Below, piece by piece: positions 21,361 through 33,631 of a DNA stretch of 64,000 bases. The notes beneath the pieces are model-generated. The model was not told where the DNA came from. It did not search any database and saw nothing but the letters and a program-made list of their open reading frames with translations. The first letter of the stretch is position 1. The number at the start of each line of letters is the position of its first letter. This DNA is from Salticus scenicus (lineage: Eukaryota > Arthropoda > Arachnida > Araneae > Salticidae): assembly GCA_963930645.1 (NCBI GenBank), contig OZ005655.1:132397626-132461625 (forward strand), written 5' to 3'. The position numbers and the translations under genes were made by a program.

Positions 21361-22406
21361 CTGTTGTTTTCAATAGAATTTTGCTGAAGTATATTTAAAA
21401 TTTTTTATTTTAAGCAATTTAATTTCTTTGTAAGTTCTTAAAACTGCATAATTCAGATGTTTCAAATAAATGCTTCGTTCCTAGTTGTAAAACAGGCTAT
21501 GATAGTGATAAGAAAAACAAAAAAAAAAAAAAGCCCTAGGAGAAAAATAAAGTCCGAGTTCGTGTTTTCTGCACCTAAAGTAAGTTTATTTTTTTCTTTA
21601 CAAAATTTCATCCATTCTCCTTCCTCCCAATTGTCTGTTTTAGCTAGCTTCGGTTCATAAGAATCGTCATTTTTTAAAAGCTTTCTTTCAAAGTAAAATT
21701 AGTATAAAATGGCTCTTAAAAAAAACATGTTGGTTAGAATACTCTATTTAGTGAAATTTGCTTTCAATCGAAATTTTTTCAGCTTGATATTATTTTTTAA
21801 AAAATAATTAAAACGAGACATTTCCCCATTGAATAACATTGCGGAAGCTGGAGAGTAGGAAGGATTGCACGCTGGCGCCATCTGTAAACATTAGAAAACA
21901 ACATCACAAAATTTCAGCGTTACCTTCTTCTCCTGTCTTTTTACTCCGTGATTGGCAGTTTGTAAAATTAATTTAAAATGTCAATGCAAAGTGGCATGAA
22001 AAAAAAAAAAACATTTTAAATTATTTTTAAAATATCTTAAAACTCAGTAATTTTGAAATGAATTGGAAAAAGTTTGACTGTGAACTCATATCATTTTTTA
22101 CCAATTTTTAACTCTTGCCAAAATCGGTTTACAATTCAAGATTTTTAAAATACTTTTTTTTTAAAGCTGCAATAAAAAAAAAAAAAAAAAAAAAAAAAAA
22201 CGTGATTTATAATTTTACATGATTTAAATTCGTAAGATTGCAAGCTCGCATGTATTAGCCGAATAATATGAAAAAAGGAATACTGCTAGCACGCAAATTT
22301 TAAAATCTTAATGCAAAGTGACCTGAAAAATTACATTTTAATTAATAATAATAAAAAAAAAAATCTATCAAACAGAATTTTACTAAGAACCATCCCAATT
22401 AAATCA

Positions 22407-22441
<35 letters not shown>

Positions 22442-22660
22442 TATAGTAATAGAATATTTATAAGACAACAATTTTATCATTCAACAAAATTCAATAGCTT
22501 ACATTAGGTGGACGAAATAAACTTGGGTTCTTTTCACCTATTTCTTTGTTTTTTTTTTTTCGAACACTTCGATATCCAGAGGTGCAACCCGGTGCGTAAC
22601 AATGCGACATTATGAAAAAAATCCAATATTAAAAATAAATTAAAAACAAAACTGAAAATA
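21361..22660. other. Unassigned AT-rich interval
   Basis: Long A and T runs (22168-22200 and 22410-22440). No supported gene. The word GGCGCCATCTGTAAAC near 21873 hints at an old element. Confidence 0.4.
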
Positions 22661-22669
22661 AAACTAAAA

Positions 22670-22828
22670 TTTCGTCTGCGCACAATGCTATTCTACGGAG
22701 GTAGTGGACAGTCAGAGAACACATACGACCCCTAGCGGCGAACGAATAATAGCGACCATTTCGGGTCCATTTTTGAGGGAAGGCCGCCGTTGGAGAAAAC
22801 GGTCCTTCTTCTCTAAGTCCGTGCTACG
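22670..22828 (+). promoter_or_regulatory. GC-richer patch, possible promoter/5'UTR
   Basis: Holds CCCCTAGCGGCGAACG, GCGACCATTTCGGGTCC and GGCCGCCGTTGGAG, unusual for the window, immediately upstream of a MITE insertion and about 2.2 kb before the first exon candidate. No definite core promoter element was identified. Confidence 0.2.
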
Positions 22829-22830
22829 TA

Positions 22831-23043
22831 CAGTCGGTAACAAAATTGTCCGAACACTAGCAAAAATTCCTATGTAAAAAAAGTACACTTCATACTGCTT
22901 TGTTAAATAAATCCTTATCGAATCCTGTTCTTACACTGACTAAGAACAGGATTCGACAAGGATTTATTTAACAAAACCGTATTAACTCTACTTTTTTTAC
23001 ATAGGAATTTTTGCTAGTGTTCGGACACTTCTGTTACCGACTG
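22831..23043. mobile_element. 213-bp palindromic MITE (mariner-type), copy 2
   Basis: Same family and same length as 11655-11867, with ends CAGTCGGTAACAAAA and complement. TA duplication at 22829-22830 and 23044-23045. Central loop around TTACACTGACTAAG. Confidence 0.9.
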
Positions 23044-23049
23044 TACATA

Positions 23050-24190
23050 AGGGCCAGAAGTGGACCAACACGTTATTGACTTGTTCTGAGACCCTTTCTC
23101 TTGATTAAATCATTTAATTTTTCGGAAACTGTAATCAATTGTTTTTCTCCACACCTACCAATTTTTGTCCCATTCGGATAACTCCTTTTTGGTGCGTCGT
23201 TTTTTTTTTTTTTTTTTTTTTTTTTTTGTTATAGAGTGTATTAGCAATTAGCAAAACAAACTGACGCGAATACAAAACATTTAATAAATAAGTGAAGGAT
23301 TTTTGTTTTACCTTTAGATACTAGATTGCGATATCAATGCAACGCAATGTTTTCAGTTTTCAAACAATGCCTTACAGTTGCATTGCACTAGACAGTCTCT
23401 GACTAGACGCTGGTGTCGTCAGATGCATCACTCCAGTTGCTCCCTCCTTATAATATAGCTTAATAAGTGACGAGTGCTGATGCGCACGCGTATTAATAAC
23501 AGTAAAGTTGCGTATCGTTGTAGATCTAAAAAGATAAGAATTTTTAAATAAAGAAAAAGGGAATCTTGAAACTTGAAAAGAATCTTGAGAAAAAGAATCA
23601 ACAAGTAATTATTTTCTTTTTGTTTTGTTTATAGCTTTTTCTTTTTAAACTTATTGTTGGTGACATTTACCTTTTATCATTATGCTATTAATTTTTGAGA
23701 AAATTATTTAATAATATATGATGTTTGAAACTTTTATTTTATAAAAATCGATGAAAAATACACAGTATGATGAAATATAGGAAATAAACATATTTTAATA
23801 CTTTAGATTATCGTCTTACACAATTCACTATCACTATACATGAACATGATAAAAATAAGGTAGTTAAATTGCTTGTTAATATATTTTTTAACTATTTTAT
23901 CAAGAACATTTAAAAATGTGAGTTAGCTCCACCGGTGCTTACTGCCGTTGAGTAAAAAATTAAAAAGCAGATTAAGTATTCAGTAAAAAAAAAAGTCTGT
24001 TAGTACCTATTCCAATTTAATTTTTTTCAGCCAATTTCAAACATAAAAAATAAAGCTCAAATCATTATGTAAGTCAATAAGATTAGCTTAATCCTATCTG
24101 TAATTACAAAAAAGTATCATACAAAGTAAGAGAAAGTTGTTATGGTAACAAATGAAGAGTGAAAATGAGAAACTGTTAAACCCTGTTGCA
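23050..24190. other. Unassigned interval
   Basis: Poly(T) at 23201-23227. A modestly GC-richer stretch at 23390-23520 (GACTAGACGCTGGTGTCGTC, TGATGCGCACGCG) could be promoter-associated. Nothing firm. Confidence 0.35.
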
Positions 24191-24191
24191 G

Positions 24192-24453
24192 AATATTTGG
24201 AACAACTGTAGTATTTCCCCTCAGCTGAATTTGGCGTTTTATTTTTGGCAATTACGGCTAAATCATAAATCATAAATGATAAAATCATAAGCTAAATTAT
24301 AAATCATAAAATCATAAATCCAAAATAAATAGCATGCAAGCTGCCATATTATATCTCAAACAATCCAGAACAACATCGTTATCGATCAAATCGGCGCCAA
24401 AGAGAAAGCGCCAAATTCAGCCGAGGGGAAATGCTATAGTTGTACCGAATATT
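24192..24453. mobile_element. Inverted-repeat MITE with AT-rich core
   Basis: The left arm (24192-24258; TTTCCCCTCAGCTGAATTTG) is complemented by the right arm (24389-24453). The core is built of TAAATCATAAA repeats. No clear target duplication. Confidence 0.65.
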
Positions 24454-24927
24454 TTTCTGCTTTCTTCAACAAGCCTCATTTGAGCAAACATTTTCTGCAA
24501 GACTATGTTACTTAATAATAACATATTCTAATTTACATACATAATATACATTTAATTATAAAGATATCGATATAACTACTATACTGGAAAATTTTGTTTA
24601 AATATAAAACATAAGAGAACAGTTTTTGTTTTCTGTGAAAGTCTAGGAATATCTTTAATTTTTATGGGAAATCTTTCTACAAATGACAATTTCTTTTCTG
24701 TGACAATGTCGCCGTGTTCACCAAATTCTGCCACAGGGCTGTTAACAAAAGAAAGAAAAGGATGAGCAGCCTTTGTTGGCACCAGATATATTATCCGTGT
24801 TGCTAAATAACATGCGCTTTGGTTTATTTTCTGTATCAGTTTAAAATGAACAGATTATAGTTTAATTTCATGATATATATATATATATGTGTATAAAACG
24901 GATTAATGATAATTATTTATTTTTTAG

Positions 24928-24970
24928 AAAATGGACGCTTCACGTGACCTTAAAGTTGCTTTTTTAACTG
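24928..24970 (+). CDS. Candidate first coding exon (exon A)
   Basis: The acceptor TATTTTTTAG precedes AAA-ATG-G, a good start context at 24931. The ATG opens 13 codons reading MDASRDLKVAFLT plus one base before a near-consensus donor (G|GTAAGTTTAT). Phase 1 at the donor matches the entry phase of exon B at 37264, giving DGQNKSLQYK next. No protein family recognised. Short length makes chance possible, but start context, both splice signals and phase agree. If real, the intron to exon B is 12.3 kb and is filled with transposons. Confidence 0.45.
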
Positions 24971-26149
24971 GTAAGTTTATAATTATTACTATTTTTAAAA
25001 CTTACAATACCTAATCTTGCCAAAGCCTATGTTTTAGTTTAAAAATTCAGAAAATGAACTAAGTGCATTTTTTATATTTTTTAGCTGTAAAATGAAATAT
25101 TAAAAATTTAAAAAATTAATTTTTGGGAAACAGATAGCTTAATTCTTGAATAACTTGACTATTATGCGATTAAAAAAAAGTTAAATAATAAATATAACAA
25201 TCTTTTAAGTGAAATTTTTGAAGGTAAGACATGAATTTTTAATTATCATTACGAAAAAAAAAAAAAAAAAGAATGGTTAAGTGTTTATTCAGGAATCGAT
25301 CCAGGCAAAATTTGGGTCCCTTTTATGGCCCCTTCACAAAATTCCACATAGTAAAAAGGGACCCTTCACAAAATTCAAATTCATAAAAAGGGCAGTAGCG
25401 TAGCGTAGGGGGGGCAAAGGGGGCGGCACTTCTCTGGGGGCGGCAAATTTTTATATCAGTCGAGTTTTTATGAGCTCAAATTTTTAATTTACAAAATTTT
25501 TAATCTGTTTTTTTTTTTCTCTCTCTCCAAAATTTGCCAAATATTCCCGCTTGCTCTTGTGTTAAACAGAAAACAAAAGAAAGCGTATGTGTGTGTGTGT
25601 GTGGGGGGGGGACTAAAAGAATTCACTGAGACAAAAAATTGTAAAGAAACATCGTTGGCTGTACAATTAATCTATTGAAGACATCTTTCCTCTCTTTTTT
25701 CTTGGTATTATTTAGGGAGGAAAATAATCAATAAGCAGTTCTCCTATCTACATTCCCCATCCACCCCACCCCATATACACGTGACACAATCATAGAAAGC
25801 AATATATATTTTAATATATATATCTATATATTAATTTTTAATGCATCATCTTCCTGGTTGCGTATTTACAGAACATACATTGTTTCGGAACCACCTTGGC
25901 GATCTTTTCTTTTGGCAGGGATAAAATCGCGCCATGGTGTCTCGCGAATAGCAACGCAATTGACCTCAAAGCATAGAAGATGGGCGTGTTCAATTAAAAG
26001 ACGTTGATTTGCCAGGCAGATGCATTATTGTTAAAACAGATAATTCTTCAGTAATTAAATTAAAAAAAAATGTTCTAAAACACAGACAAATTGACTACTT
26101 ATTATTTAAAAAGTGGATTTATTACTATATCTTCTATAAAAATGGATTT

Positions 26150-27640
26150 ATTACTGCATATATAAGAAGAAAGTAAAAGATTCAGAAAAAATTTTGATTT
26201 CCGGTTTTCGACGAATTTACACGTTTTGAGATTTTCTTGCATTTCAATTAACTGAAATTGACTACTTATTAAAAAAAAAAAAAAAATGAATTTATTATTA
26301 TTCTATCTTTTGCCTGTATAAGAAGAAAGTATAAGAGTATAAAAAAAAGAAAAAAAAAATAGATTTCTGGTTTTCAATGAAGTTACACGTTTTGAGATTT
26401 CCTGAATTCAATTTGACCATTTTTAGAAAAAATCTGTCTTTTTGAGTTCGAACAATGTACTTCATGAACCAATGGACTTAATTTAACCGAACTTAATATT
26501 TGGTTGGACCTTGGTTTGAATTGGTTCCGATTAGCTTTTGGGCTATATCATCCAACAGGGAGCGCTTCCACGTTGCGATTTCCTCTCATTTCAGAAAAGA
26601 CTAAGCATCTACAGTGTACCAAATTTATAGGTATATATTAAATAAATCTCTGCTGATTCAGTTTGAGTGCTTATCGGCCAACAAATGGCGCTGTTAAATT
26701 GCAATTTAATCCCATTTTAGGGACGACAATAAGCTTCTATAGTGTATAAATGTACGAAACTTGCTGTAAGAGATGTTTATTAGGTAAAACTATGCTGATT
26801 CATTTTGGATGCATATCAGACGTTACGATAGGTGCCGCTGCTATTCAGCAATATTTTCCGTTTACGGGAAAGTTATATCTCAACTTCTATCCTATATAAA
26901 TGTACCAAACTGGATGTGTGAGTACATATTATCAAAAATTATTTTTATTGTTAATATTTTAATGCGGTTTCTCCTTGCTATATCTCAGCATCTGTTGATG
27001 CAAATTGCACTGAATTTTATGAGAAAATATATTCATTATCTTTTTTTTTCATGTTAATCGGTAGGTGGCTATGGCATCTAAAATGGTATGGAAGAAAGTA
27101 TTGGATTTGTGAATTTTTTTTATTTCCGGTTTTTGATGAATTTGCACGTTTTAAGATGTCCCAAACGTGACTCGCTCACTTTTAGAAAATAATTATTTGT
27201 CTCTGTGTGTAAATTTTACAGTATCTTGTGAATCCATAGGCGGAATTTAAACACGATTAACAATTGGTTAGACTTTGGTTTAAATTGGTGCTGATTAACT
27301 GTTGGAATATATCACCCAAAAGGTGGTGTGCTATGTTGTGATTCATTCCATTTAAGTTAAGACTATATCTCAACTTCTGTACTGTATAAACGTACCAAAC
27401 ATGGTATATGATATGGACATTATGTAAAACTATTATATTTTAATTTGGTGCATATCGGCCGACAAATGCACTTCTGTGTTGCAATTTAATTCTGTTTATG
27501 AGAAGGCAATTACTTTGCTTTGAAAAAAGTGGTCGAGTTTCGAACAATGAATGAAAATATATTTTAATGTATTTTTTTTTTCCAGTTTTTAAACATTTTA
27601 AATTTTAGAAAAAAATATTACAAATTCGTAAATTTCTAAT
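26150..27640 (+). mobile_element. Cluster of Helitron/HINE-like family 1 fragments
   Basis: Three staggered copies of the family 1 5' line (GAATTTACACGTTTTGAGAT-type) at about 26214, 26375 and 27133, each preceded by GAAGAAAGTA-type words. Between them are several copies of the tandem unit with ATCTCAACTTCT...TGTATAAA. This is array-like growth or repeated insertion into the same site. Confidence 0.55.
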
Positions 27641-27645
27641 TTAAT

Positions 27646-27770
27646 AACCCCGGTAGTGAACCAGTTGGTAAAGCTCGGTTCAGTTTAGAACACCGAAAGC
27701 GATGCAGCACTGATCGCGGTTAGTGCTTCGGAGAGGGGTTGCTTCTGTACTGGTCTAAATTTTATAATTA
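27646..27770 (+). other. Possible tRNA-like SINE head
   Basis: CCGGTAGTGAACCAGTTGG followed by TAAAGC resembles an A box, and a weak B-box-like GCGGTTAGTGC follows. No family partner in the window. Confidence 0.25.
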
Positions 27771-28493
27771 TAATAGTAGTTGTATTTTCTCTGGGTGTAG
27801 AAAGGGGGTGGCAAATGTGGCATCTGCCCCGGGCGGCAGAAACCTATGCTACGCCGCTGAAAAGGGACCCTTCACAAAATTCAAATTTATAAAATGAGTC
27901 CTTTCACAAGATTTTGTTTTATAAAAATGATCCTTTTATTACATGTTTTCATATTTTCAGTATTATTTTTAATTTATGCCTTAATTTGGCTCAACGAAAC
28001 TCTATTAACTTGATATTAAACATTACATAAAGTGATTGTAAAAGCTGAAGATTTTACACAATATTTTACTTTTTCACAAAAATATTTTATATTTCACAAA
28101 AATAAATAAAAATTTCACAAAAATATTTTGTTTTTCACAAAAAAGGGACCCAAAAATTAAAACCTGGATCGACCCCTGTTATTATTAGAACAGTAGTATT
28201 AGTTTTCATTTAACAATTTTCAATTTACCAGATTATAATTAAATTTTACTTTGTTTTTAATATATTTTTTTTTAGCCGTATAAGTAACTTGATTTAAATT
28301 ATCTAAAATTTAGTAAAAGAAAGGTTGTAAAATGAAAACATTGTGGAGTTGTGCAAACTGTTTTTGAAATTATTAAAATTTGAGGGAAAAAAAATATGCC
28401 TAATTTTAGTAAAAATGTTAGTAGTATAATACCATTTTATACTTCGGTACATTTTCTCTAATTAAATGAAATCAAAATTATAGAATTATTTAA

Positions 28494-28721
28494 CCCTTAA
28501 ATGCCAAGTGTTGCCTTTCGGCAACATACCCAAATTTGTCTTCTAAAGTATTATTAGAATAATATTGAAGTGCTAATGCCTCATGTTTGCGAATTTGCAA
28601 TAAATTATATTTTAGCCGTAAACCATAGTTAAAGTAGGATTTTTTAAAGTGTGACTTATTTAAGAGAGGAAAGAAGTAAAACGTTTTTAAATTGATTTAA
28701 GAATAATCAGACATTTAAGGG
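28494..28721. mobile_element. piggyBac-type MITE
   Basis: Perfect 10-bp inverted ends CCCTTAAATG / CATTTAAGGG, flanked by TTAA at 28490-28493 and 28722-28725, the piggyBac target. 228 bp, non-coding. Includes a short TTGCCTTTCGGCAA hairpin at 28511-28524. Confidence 0.8.
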
Positions 28722-28729
28722 TTAAATTT

Positions 28730-29221
28730 TGAGCAACATAGTCTTTATTCATAACAGTGTATTTAGCTAATAAGGCATCTTTGTTATTTCGTTAGTTATT
28801 AGTAAATTTCTCTCTCTTTTCCCACAATCAATGTAGCTTTCATTTTTAGGAAGAAAAACTTGAAAAGCACTCAATACTCAAAGAATTTAAAAAAACATGT
28901 GTTATATTAAATTACATTAACTTCTAACTAAACAATACAGAAGCGTTTCTGTGACAGGATTGTACTTTCAGATCCTTTAGATCAATTTCCTTAATCACTG
29001 GTAATTAATGAGTAAGCAGAATTAACCAAAAAGTGCTTAGACAGTTCATCAATTGAGTCGTTCTGAGAAGTTACTGTTAGGTATACAAATAGTAAGAACG
29101 GATTCTAACTGAAAGTTTCAGCAAGTAGCCAATTTTAAATTTTAATTTGTGTCTTTCTTAACATCCGTAATGATAAACCATTGTTACTAGTAAGAATTTG
29201 GAATTGTAGATGCTCGTTAAC
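28730..29221. other. Unassigned AT-rich interval
   Basis: No feature recognised between the piggyBac-type MITE and the Tigger element. Confidence 0.4.
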
Positions 29222-29482
29222 TACAGTAATCCCTTAACATTCGCGAGGGTTACGTTCCAGGAAAATCTCGCGAATGTCAAATCCGCGAATGTTAAGTCTA
29301 TCTTCTTATAGTAAAAAGGGGGTTAGGTTCCATAAAATCTGAATTAAAACAGCAAAGTATATAATACAAAAAAGATATTTATTTTTATCGTGTGCAAAAA
29401 ATAATTTATCTACACTTACTACACATAAATATATACATACATTATTTTATGAGTTATGTGAACAGAAATAGTTAGTAATTTT

Positions 29483-31187
29483 TTATTGTTTGGCAGAACT
29501 TATCTGTTTCTTATAAAGTTCAATATACGGCAGAGTTGCATCCTCGATTTCACGTTTAAACTTGAGAGCTCTCTCAATTGAAGGGTCATTCTCTACTTTA
29601 TCAATTATTTGCTGCTTCAGTTTTATTATCTCGCCAACAGTTTCGGAGTAAAACTTTTTATCTAGAATGAAAATTTTAAAACTTTTAGAAACAAACAGTA
29701 AAAGTAGAAGGGGGGGGGGGGGGTAAGTGTTCATACATATTGACTATAAAAATAAAGGAGGGAAACAAACTTACCTTCGTTTTTCTGGTTTTGTTTCTCA
29801 TCTTCACTATCAGTTTCAACATTTTTATTTTCTATGATCTCTATTAATTCTTCTTCCGTTAGCCCAATATCATGTGATTTTATTAATTCGCTTAAATCGT
29901 CTTCTTTCATATCACTGAAGCCTTCACCTCCGATCTGATGTGCTAGATCAAGAATTGCTGTAATTTCTTCGGAAAGCGGTGAATTTTTTTTCTCTTTTCG
30001 AACAACTTCAGGCCAAAGATTTCTCCACGATGCATTTATACAATCATCTGATAACTCCAAATATGAAGCATTGATTTCTTGAATGCAATCTGCTATGGAG
30101 AAATTTTTCCAACCTTGTATAACTGTTGCTTCTGCTTTTAGTTCTATTGTTTCTAAAATTCTTTTCATGCATCTTCTAGTGTAATAAACTTTCAATGCTG
30201 CTATAACGCCTTGATCTAAGGGCTGTATCAGCGATGTTGTATTTGGTGGTAGAAAAACAACTTGAACATTTGGATGGACTTCCGATATGCAAACTGGGTG
30301 TCCAGGAGCATTATCAATAATCAAAAGCACTTTAAAATCAAGATTTTTACTTGAAAGATATTTTTTTACTTCGGGAATAAAACATAAATTAAACCATTCC
30401 AAAAATAAAGCACTAGTTACCCATGCTACTATTTGCTCTCCAGAACACAGGCAACTCATTCTTATTTTTATTTTTGAGACAGCGAGGATTCAGAGATCTG
30501 TAAATAAACATCGGCTTTACTTTAAAATCTCCGGAAGCATTGGCACATAATAAAAGAGAAATGCGATCCTTTGCTACTTTAAAACCAGGAGCAGAGCATT
30601 CTTTTTTAGACAAAAAAGTTCTATTCGGCATTTTTTTCCAAAACAATCCAGTTTCGTCTGCGTTAAAAACTTGTTCTGGAACATAGCCTCCAGCTTCAAT
30701 AATTTCACTGAATTCTCTCTGAAACTTTTTCGCACTATCATGATCAGCAGAAGCCATTTCACCAGTAAGTTTAACATTGTGCAAACTAAATCTGTGTTTG
30801 AAATTTTCGAACCATCCTTTACTTGCTTGGAAATTAAATGATGATTCAGGATCTTTAATAACATCAAATATTCTTTTCAATTAAGCCTGAACTTAAAGGA
30901 ACTTGCTTCTGATTCATATCCTCTATCCATATATTTAGGGCGCTTTCAGTTTCTTCTAATGATTTATTTCGAACCTGACATACAGTTTTTGCAGAGGCTG
31001 GAGCACTTGCAGTAACACTGCCTCTAATGGCAGTTTCATTCTTTTTAATTGATCTAACTGTAGATTCATTTATATTAAATGAACGACCAATAGAAGATGC
31101 ACTCTCCCCTGTTTTTAGTCTATCCAAAATTTTAATTTTCTCGGAAAGTTGCAAAACCTTTTTAGCTCTTTTTGCTGGAGGAGGCAT
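29483..31187 (-). pseudogene. Tigger transposase with two frameshifts and a probable intron
   Basis: Reading from 31187: an N-terminal CENP-B/psq-type helix-turn-helix (LSEKIKILDRLKTGES, then STVRSIKK), a second DNA-binding region in the next frame (GWFENFKHRF), and a DDE_1 catalytic domain with NADETGLFWKK, IDNAPGH and QPLDQGV. All three aspartates are present, with 32 residues between the second and third (DD32D, as in Tigger). Frameshifts lie near 30875 and 30425. The C-terminal acidic region is followed by a GT-AG intron (29662-29774). Splicing joins it in frame to DKKFYSETVGEIIKL and the typical DPSIERALKFKREI tail. Inactive as it stands, but only lightly decayed. Confidence 0.9.
29662..29774 (-). 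other. Probable spliceosomal intron in the Tigger transposase
   Basis: On the minus strand the donor AAG|GTAAGT and the acceptor TTTTCATTCTAG| bound 113 nt containing a C-run. Exon frames join exactly (GAA G|AT AAA), giving NEDKKFYSE. Without splicing the frame stops 17 codons later. Confidence 0.65.
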
Positions 31188-32060
31188 AGCAAAATATTTC
31201 AGAAAGAATTTTTTCTAATTAGATAAGCAAAATCGTGTGAAAATAAATCCTGATTTGCCCAATGGTCAATTGCTTTTGACAAACTATTCATACGAACTGA
31301 CTGCACGGCATAACGTTAAAAGATCGTCGAGCACTGATATTAATAGAGTGGACATTGCAATCCTTATAGTGAAGCAAACATAAACTCAGATAAACCGGTT
31401 TTTTCCATGTGACCACAGTGCGCTAATCTGCTAAACAAGCCAAACTGTGAATTCCATGAACAATGGATGTGGAAGGGTGACTGATAACTGAAGGAATGTG
31501 GGATTATTACTAATGCTCTTGAAATATTCACTCCCTTTTTACAACTGACACTTAAAATTGATGGATAAGTATTTCACAGACCAAAGAAAATCCTTCAAAT
31601 TTTACACACTTCAAAACCAAAAGAGAGAGAGAAAAAAAAAAAAAAAAAAAAACAATTCGCGAATAATCGAGGCACTTATTCACGAATGTTAAATCTTGCC
31701 GCATTTCTATGTTCGCGAATAATCAAAACTCGCGAATGTTAGAACCGCGAATGTTAAGGGATTACTGTATTTCACATTCTTACTAGAAAGTATGCGTAAT
31801 GATGGATTTTGGCTGTTTATGGTAACATATATACAGGGTTAGCAAAAAATAAGTTGCCCACTTCAGAGGGCTCTAAAATCCGTCCTATTGGTCCAAATGA
31901 CATAAAATTTTAACTACAGATAATTCAAATGTTGCGCTTGACATTTACTGAATAATTAAAAAAAAAATTAGTACAAAATTCTGCCAGTTGGTGGCACTGT
32001 AATACACATAGCCATATTTAATATGCTTTAAAAATATGCGTGAAAAATAAAGTAATAACA

Positions 32061-32237
32061 TTAATAAAACTGCTCAATATGATACCCTTTATGTTCAACA
32101 ATGTGCTGTAATCGCAAAATCATATTTTCAACAGCTGACCAGAGTAAGTCTGCCGGAATATCTAAAACATGGCGCCGAATGTTGTCCTTCAGATCAGGCG
32201 GCAGAGTTGATGGTCTTTGATGGTAGATATTGTTCTT
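32061..32237 (-). pseudogene. Transposase C-terminus (Tc1/mariner superfamily)
   Basis: An open frame of about 57 codons reading LPPDLKDNIRRHVLDIP, then LLWSAVENMILRLQHI and GYHIEQFY with a stop. This matches the C-terminal W...R...C..GGH tail that follows the catalytic domain in many arthropod IS630/Tc1/mariner transposases. The 5' part has been lost: upstream the frame runs into the inserted element at 32240, and the far side (36768 on) shows no continuation. The copy was therefore already a deletion derivative or decayed. Confidence 0.65.
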
Positions 32238-33631
32238 TAGGGTCGGGTGGGGTAAAATAAGTCAGGGTGTAAAATAGGTCAGTTTAAAAAAAAAACTTTA
32301 AAAAAACATCCAAACAGTTTTTAAATTCCAATTTTTCTGGTTTTATATATTATTTATATTAGTCTTCATTTTGCATGCAAAATTAACTGTAACTGATAAT
32401 TTTTAGTTACAGCCGGTAATTATTTGTGTGTTTCGTATTAGAAACTTGAATGTGTTCCTAAAAAAAACTTTGGTTTTCAACTAATTCAAAAACAAATTTT
32501 ACAGTATTTTTTTATGATATTCCAAAAAGCACATTCTTAAGATGAATTTCCTAAATTTTTGTGAGAAAAAAATAAAATATTAATACTCTGGAGTAAAAAA
32601 ACACATGTGGGGTAAAATAGGTCAGGTGTTGAATCATGTTAGGCTTAGCAAACATAAAGTAACTAATTACATTTTTTGTGTTTTAAATAACTCCATATGT
32701 ATTCTTTTAATTATTAGTTTAAAATTAAACTATAATATTGTTCTAGAGCTATTTCATACACATAGATATAAAATAATTTAATGTTAAGAGGAAAAAAAAA
32801 AGACAATGCATATTGAAGCTGAATCAAAACCTTCAGTTTGTAGGTGTAATTCAAAAAGTTGTTTCATTCCATCTTATTTAAGACAGGTGCCAATTTTTCA
32901 TACAAAAGGCAAGCAAGACACAACATTCTCCTGAAACCCTCTGAGTGAAACTCTGCAGTTTAGCATCAACTTAAACTGCAAGAGTGGATGAATCTAGATC
33001 ATTAGTCACCAATTGAAAATTAATTCTAGTGCGACTTCAACAGTCATGGAACAGGATACTATTTATACAGTCTCTTTTTACTTTCCGAACACTATAGTGA
33101 GGAAAGTATTGTAATCATGTCAAAAATCCGAATTTGAGATTTTAATGTTTATATACGTTTTGAGGTCCCCTGAGTCCGTTTTCACTATTTTTACGATGGT
33201 GTATGTGTGTGTGTATGTCTGTGAGTGAACACGCTAGCGTCTAAACGCTTTGTTCGAATAAGCTGAAAGTTGGTGCATATATTGTAAGTCACCATCGTAC
33301 GAACCCTATAGATTTTGGTGAATCTAGCACTTATATTTTTTTTTACAGGGACACAAAGAAAAATTCTTTATCATTATGGTCTATGGGACTAAAATCTTAA
33401 AAGTGCGATAGCATCTAAACGCCTTCTTCAATTGAGTAAAAAATTTATACACATATTATAGGTCACAGTTACTCAATCCGTATAGAGTTTAGAGAATCTG
33501 GCACTTACAGTTTTTTTACAGGGGCACAAAGAAAAATTCTTTATCATTATGGCCTATGGGGCCAAATTTTTAAAAGTACGATAGCGTCTAAACGCTTATT
33601 TAATCTGAGCAAAAAATTTGTACACATGTTA

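Larger units (their letters stand above)
25393..27859. mobile_element. hAT-like element nested in 25290-28178
   Basis: Left end CAGTAGCGTAGCGTAGG and right end CTATGCTACGCCGCTG are inverted repeats. The host tract AAAAGGG is repeated on both sides, as expected for an 8-bp duplication with one change. Carries GGGGGCGGCA/GCGGCAGAA subterminal lines. The interior holds Helitron-like fragments rather than a transposase. Confidence 0.75.
25290..28178. mobile_element. hAT-like element, host of a second insertion
   Basis: Ends CAGGAATCGATCCAGG (left) and CCTGGATCGACCCCTG (right) are inverted. Flanking octamers TGTTTATT and TTATTATT agree at 6 of 8 positions. The inner sequence repeats GGGTCCCTTTT and GACCCTTCACAAAATTC-type lines on both sides. 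Split at 25393 by the next element. No transposase left. Related in sequence to the MITE at 46635-47129. Confidence 0.7.
29224..31767 (-). mobile_element. Tigger (pogo-group) DNA transposon, nearly full length
   Basis: Starts CAGTAATCCCTTAACATT and ends with its complement. The perfect part of the inverted repeat is 22 bp and the TA duplication is at 29222-29223 and 31768-31769. Subterminal regions on both sides repeat a CGCGAATNTTA motif (five or more occurrences), probably transposase-binding sites. Length 2544 bp, typical for Tigger. Confidence 0.95.
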
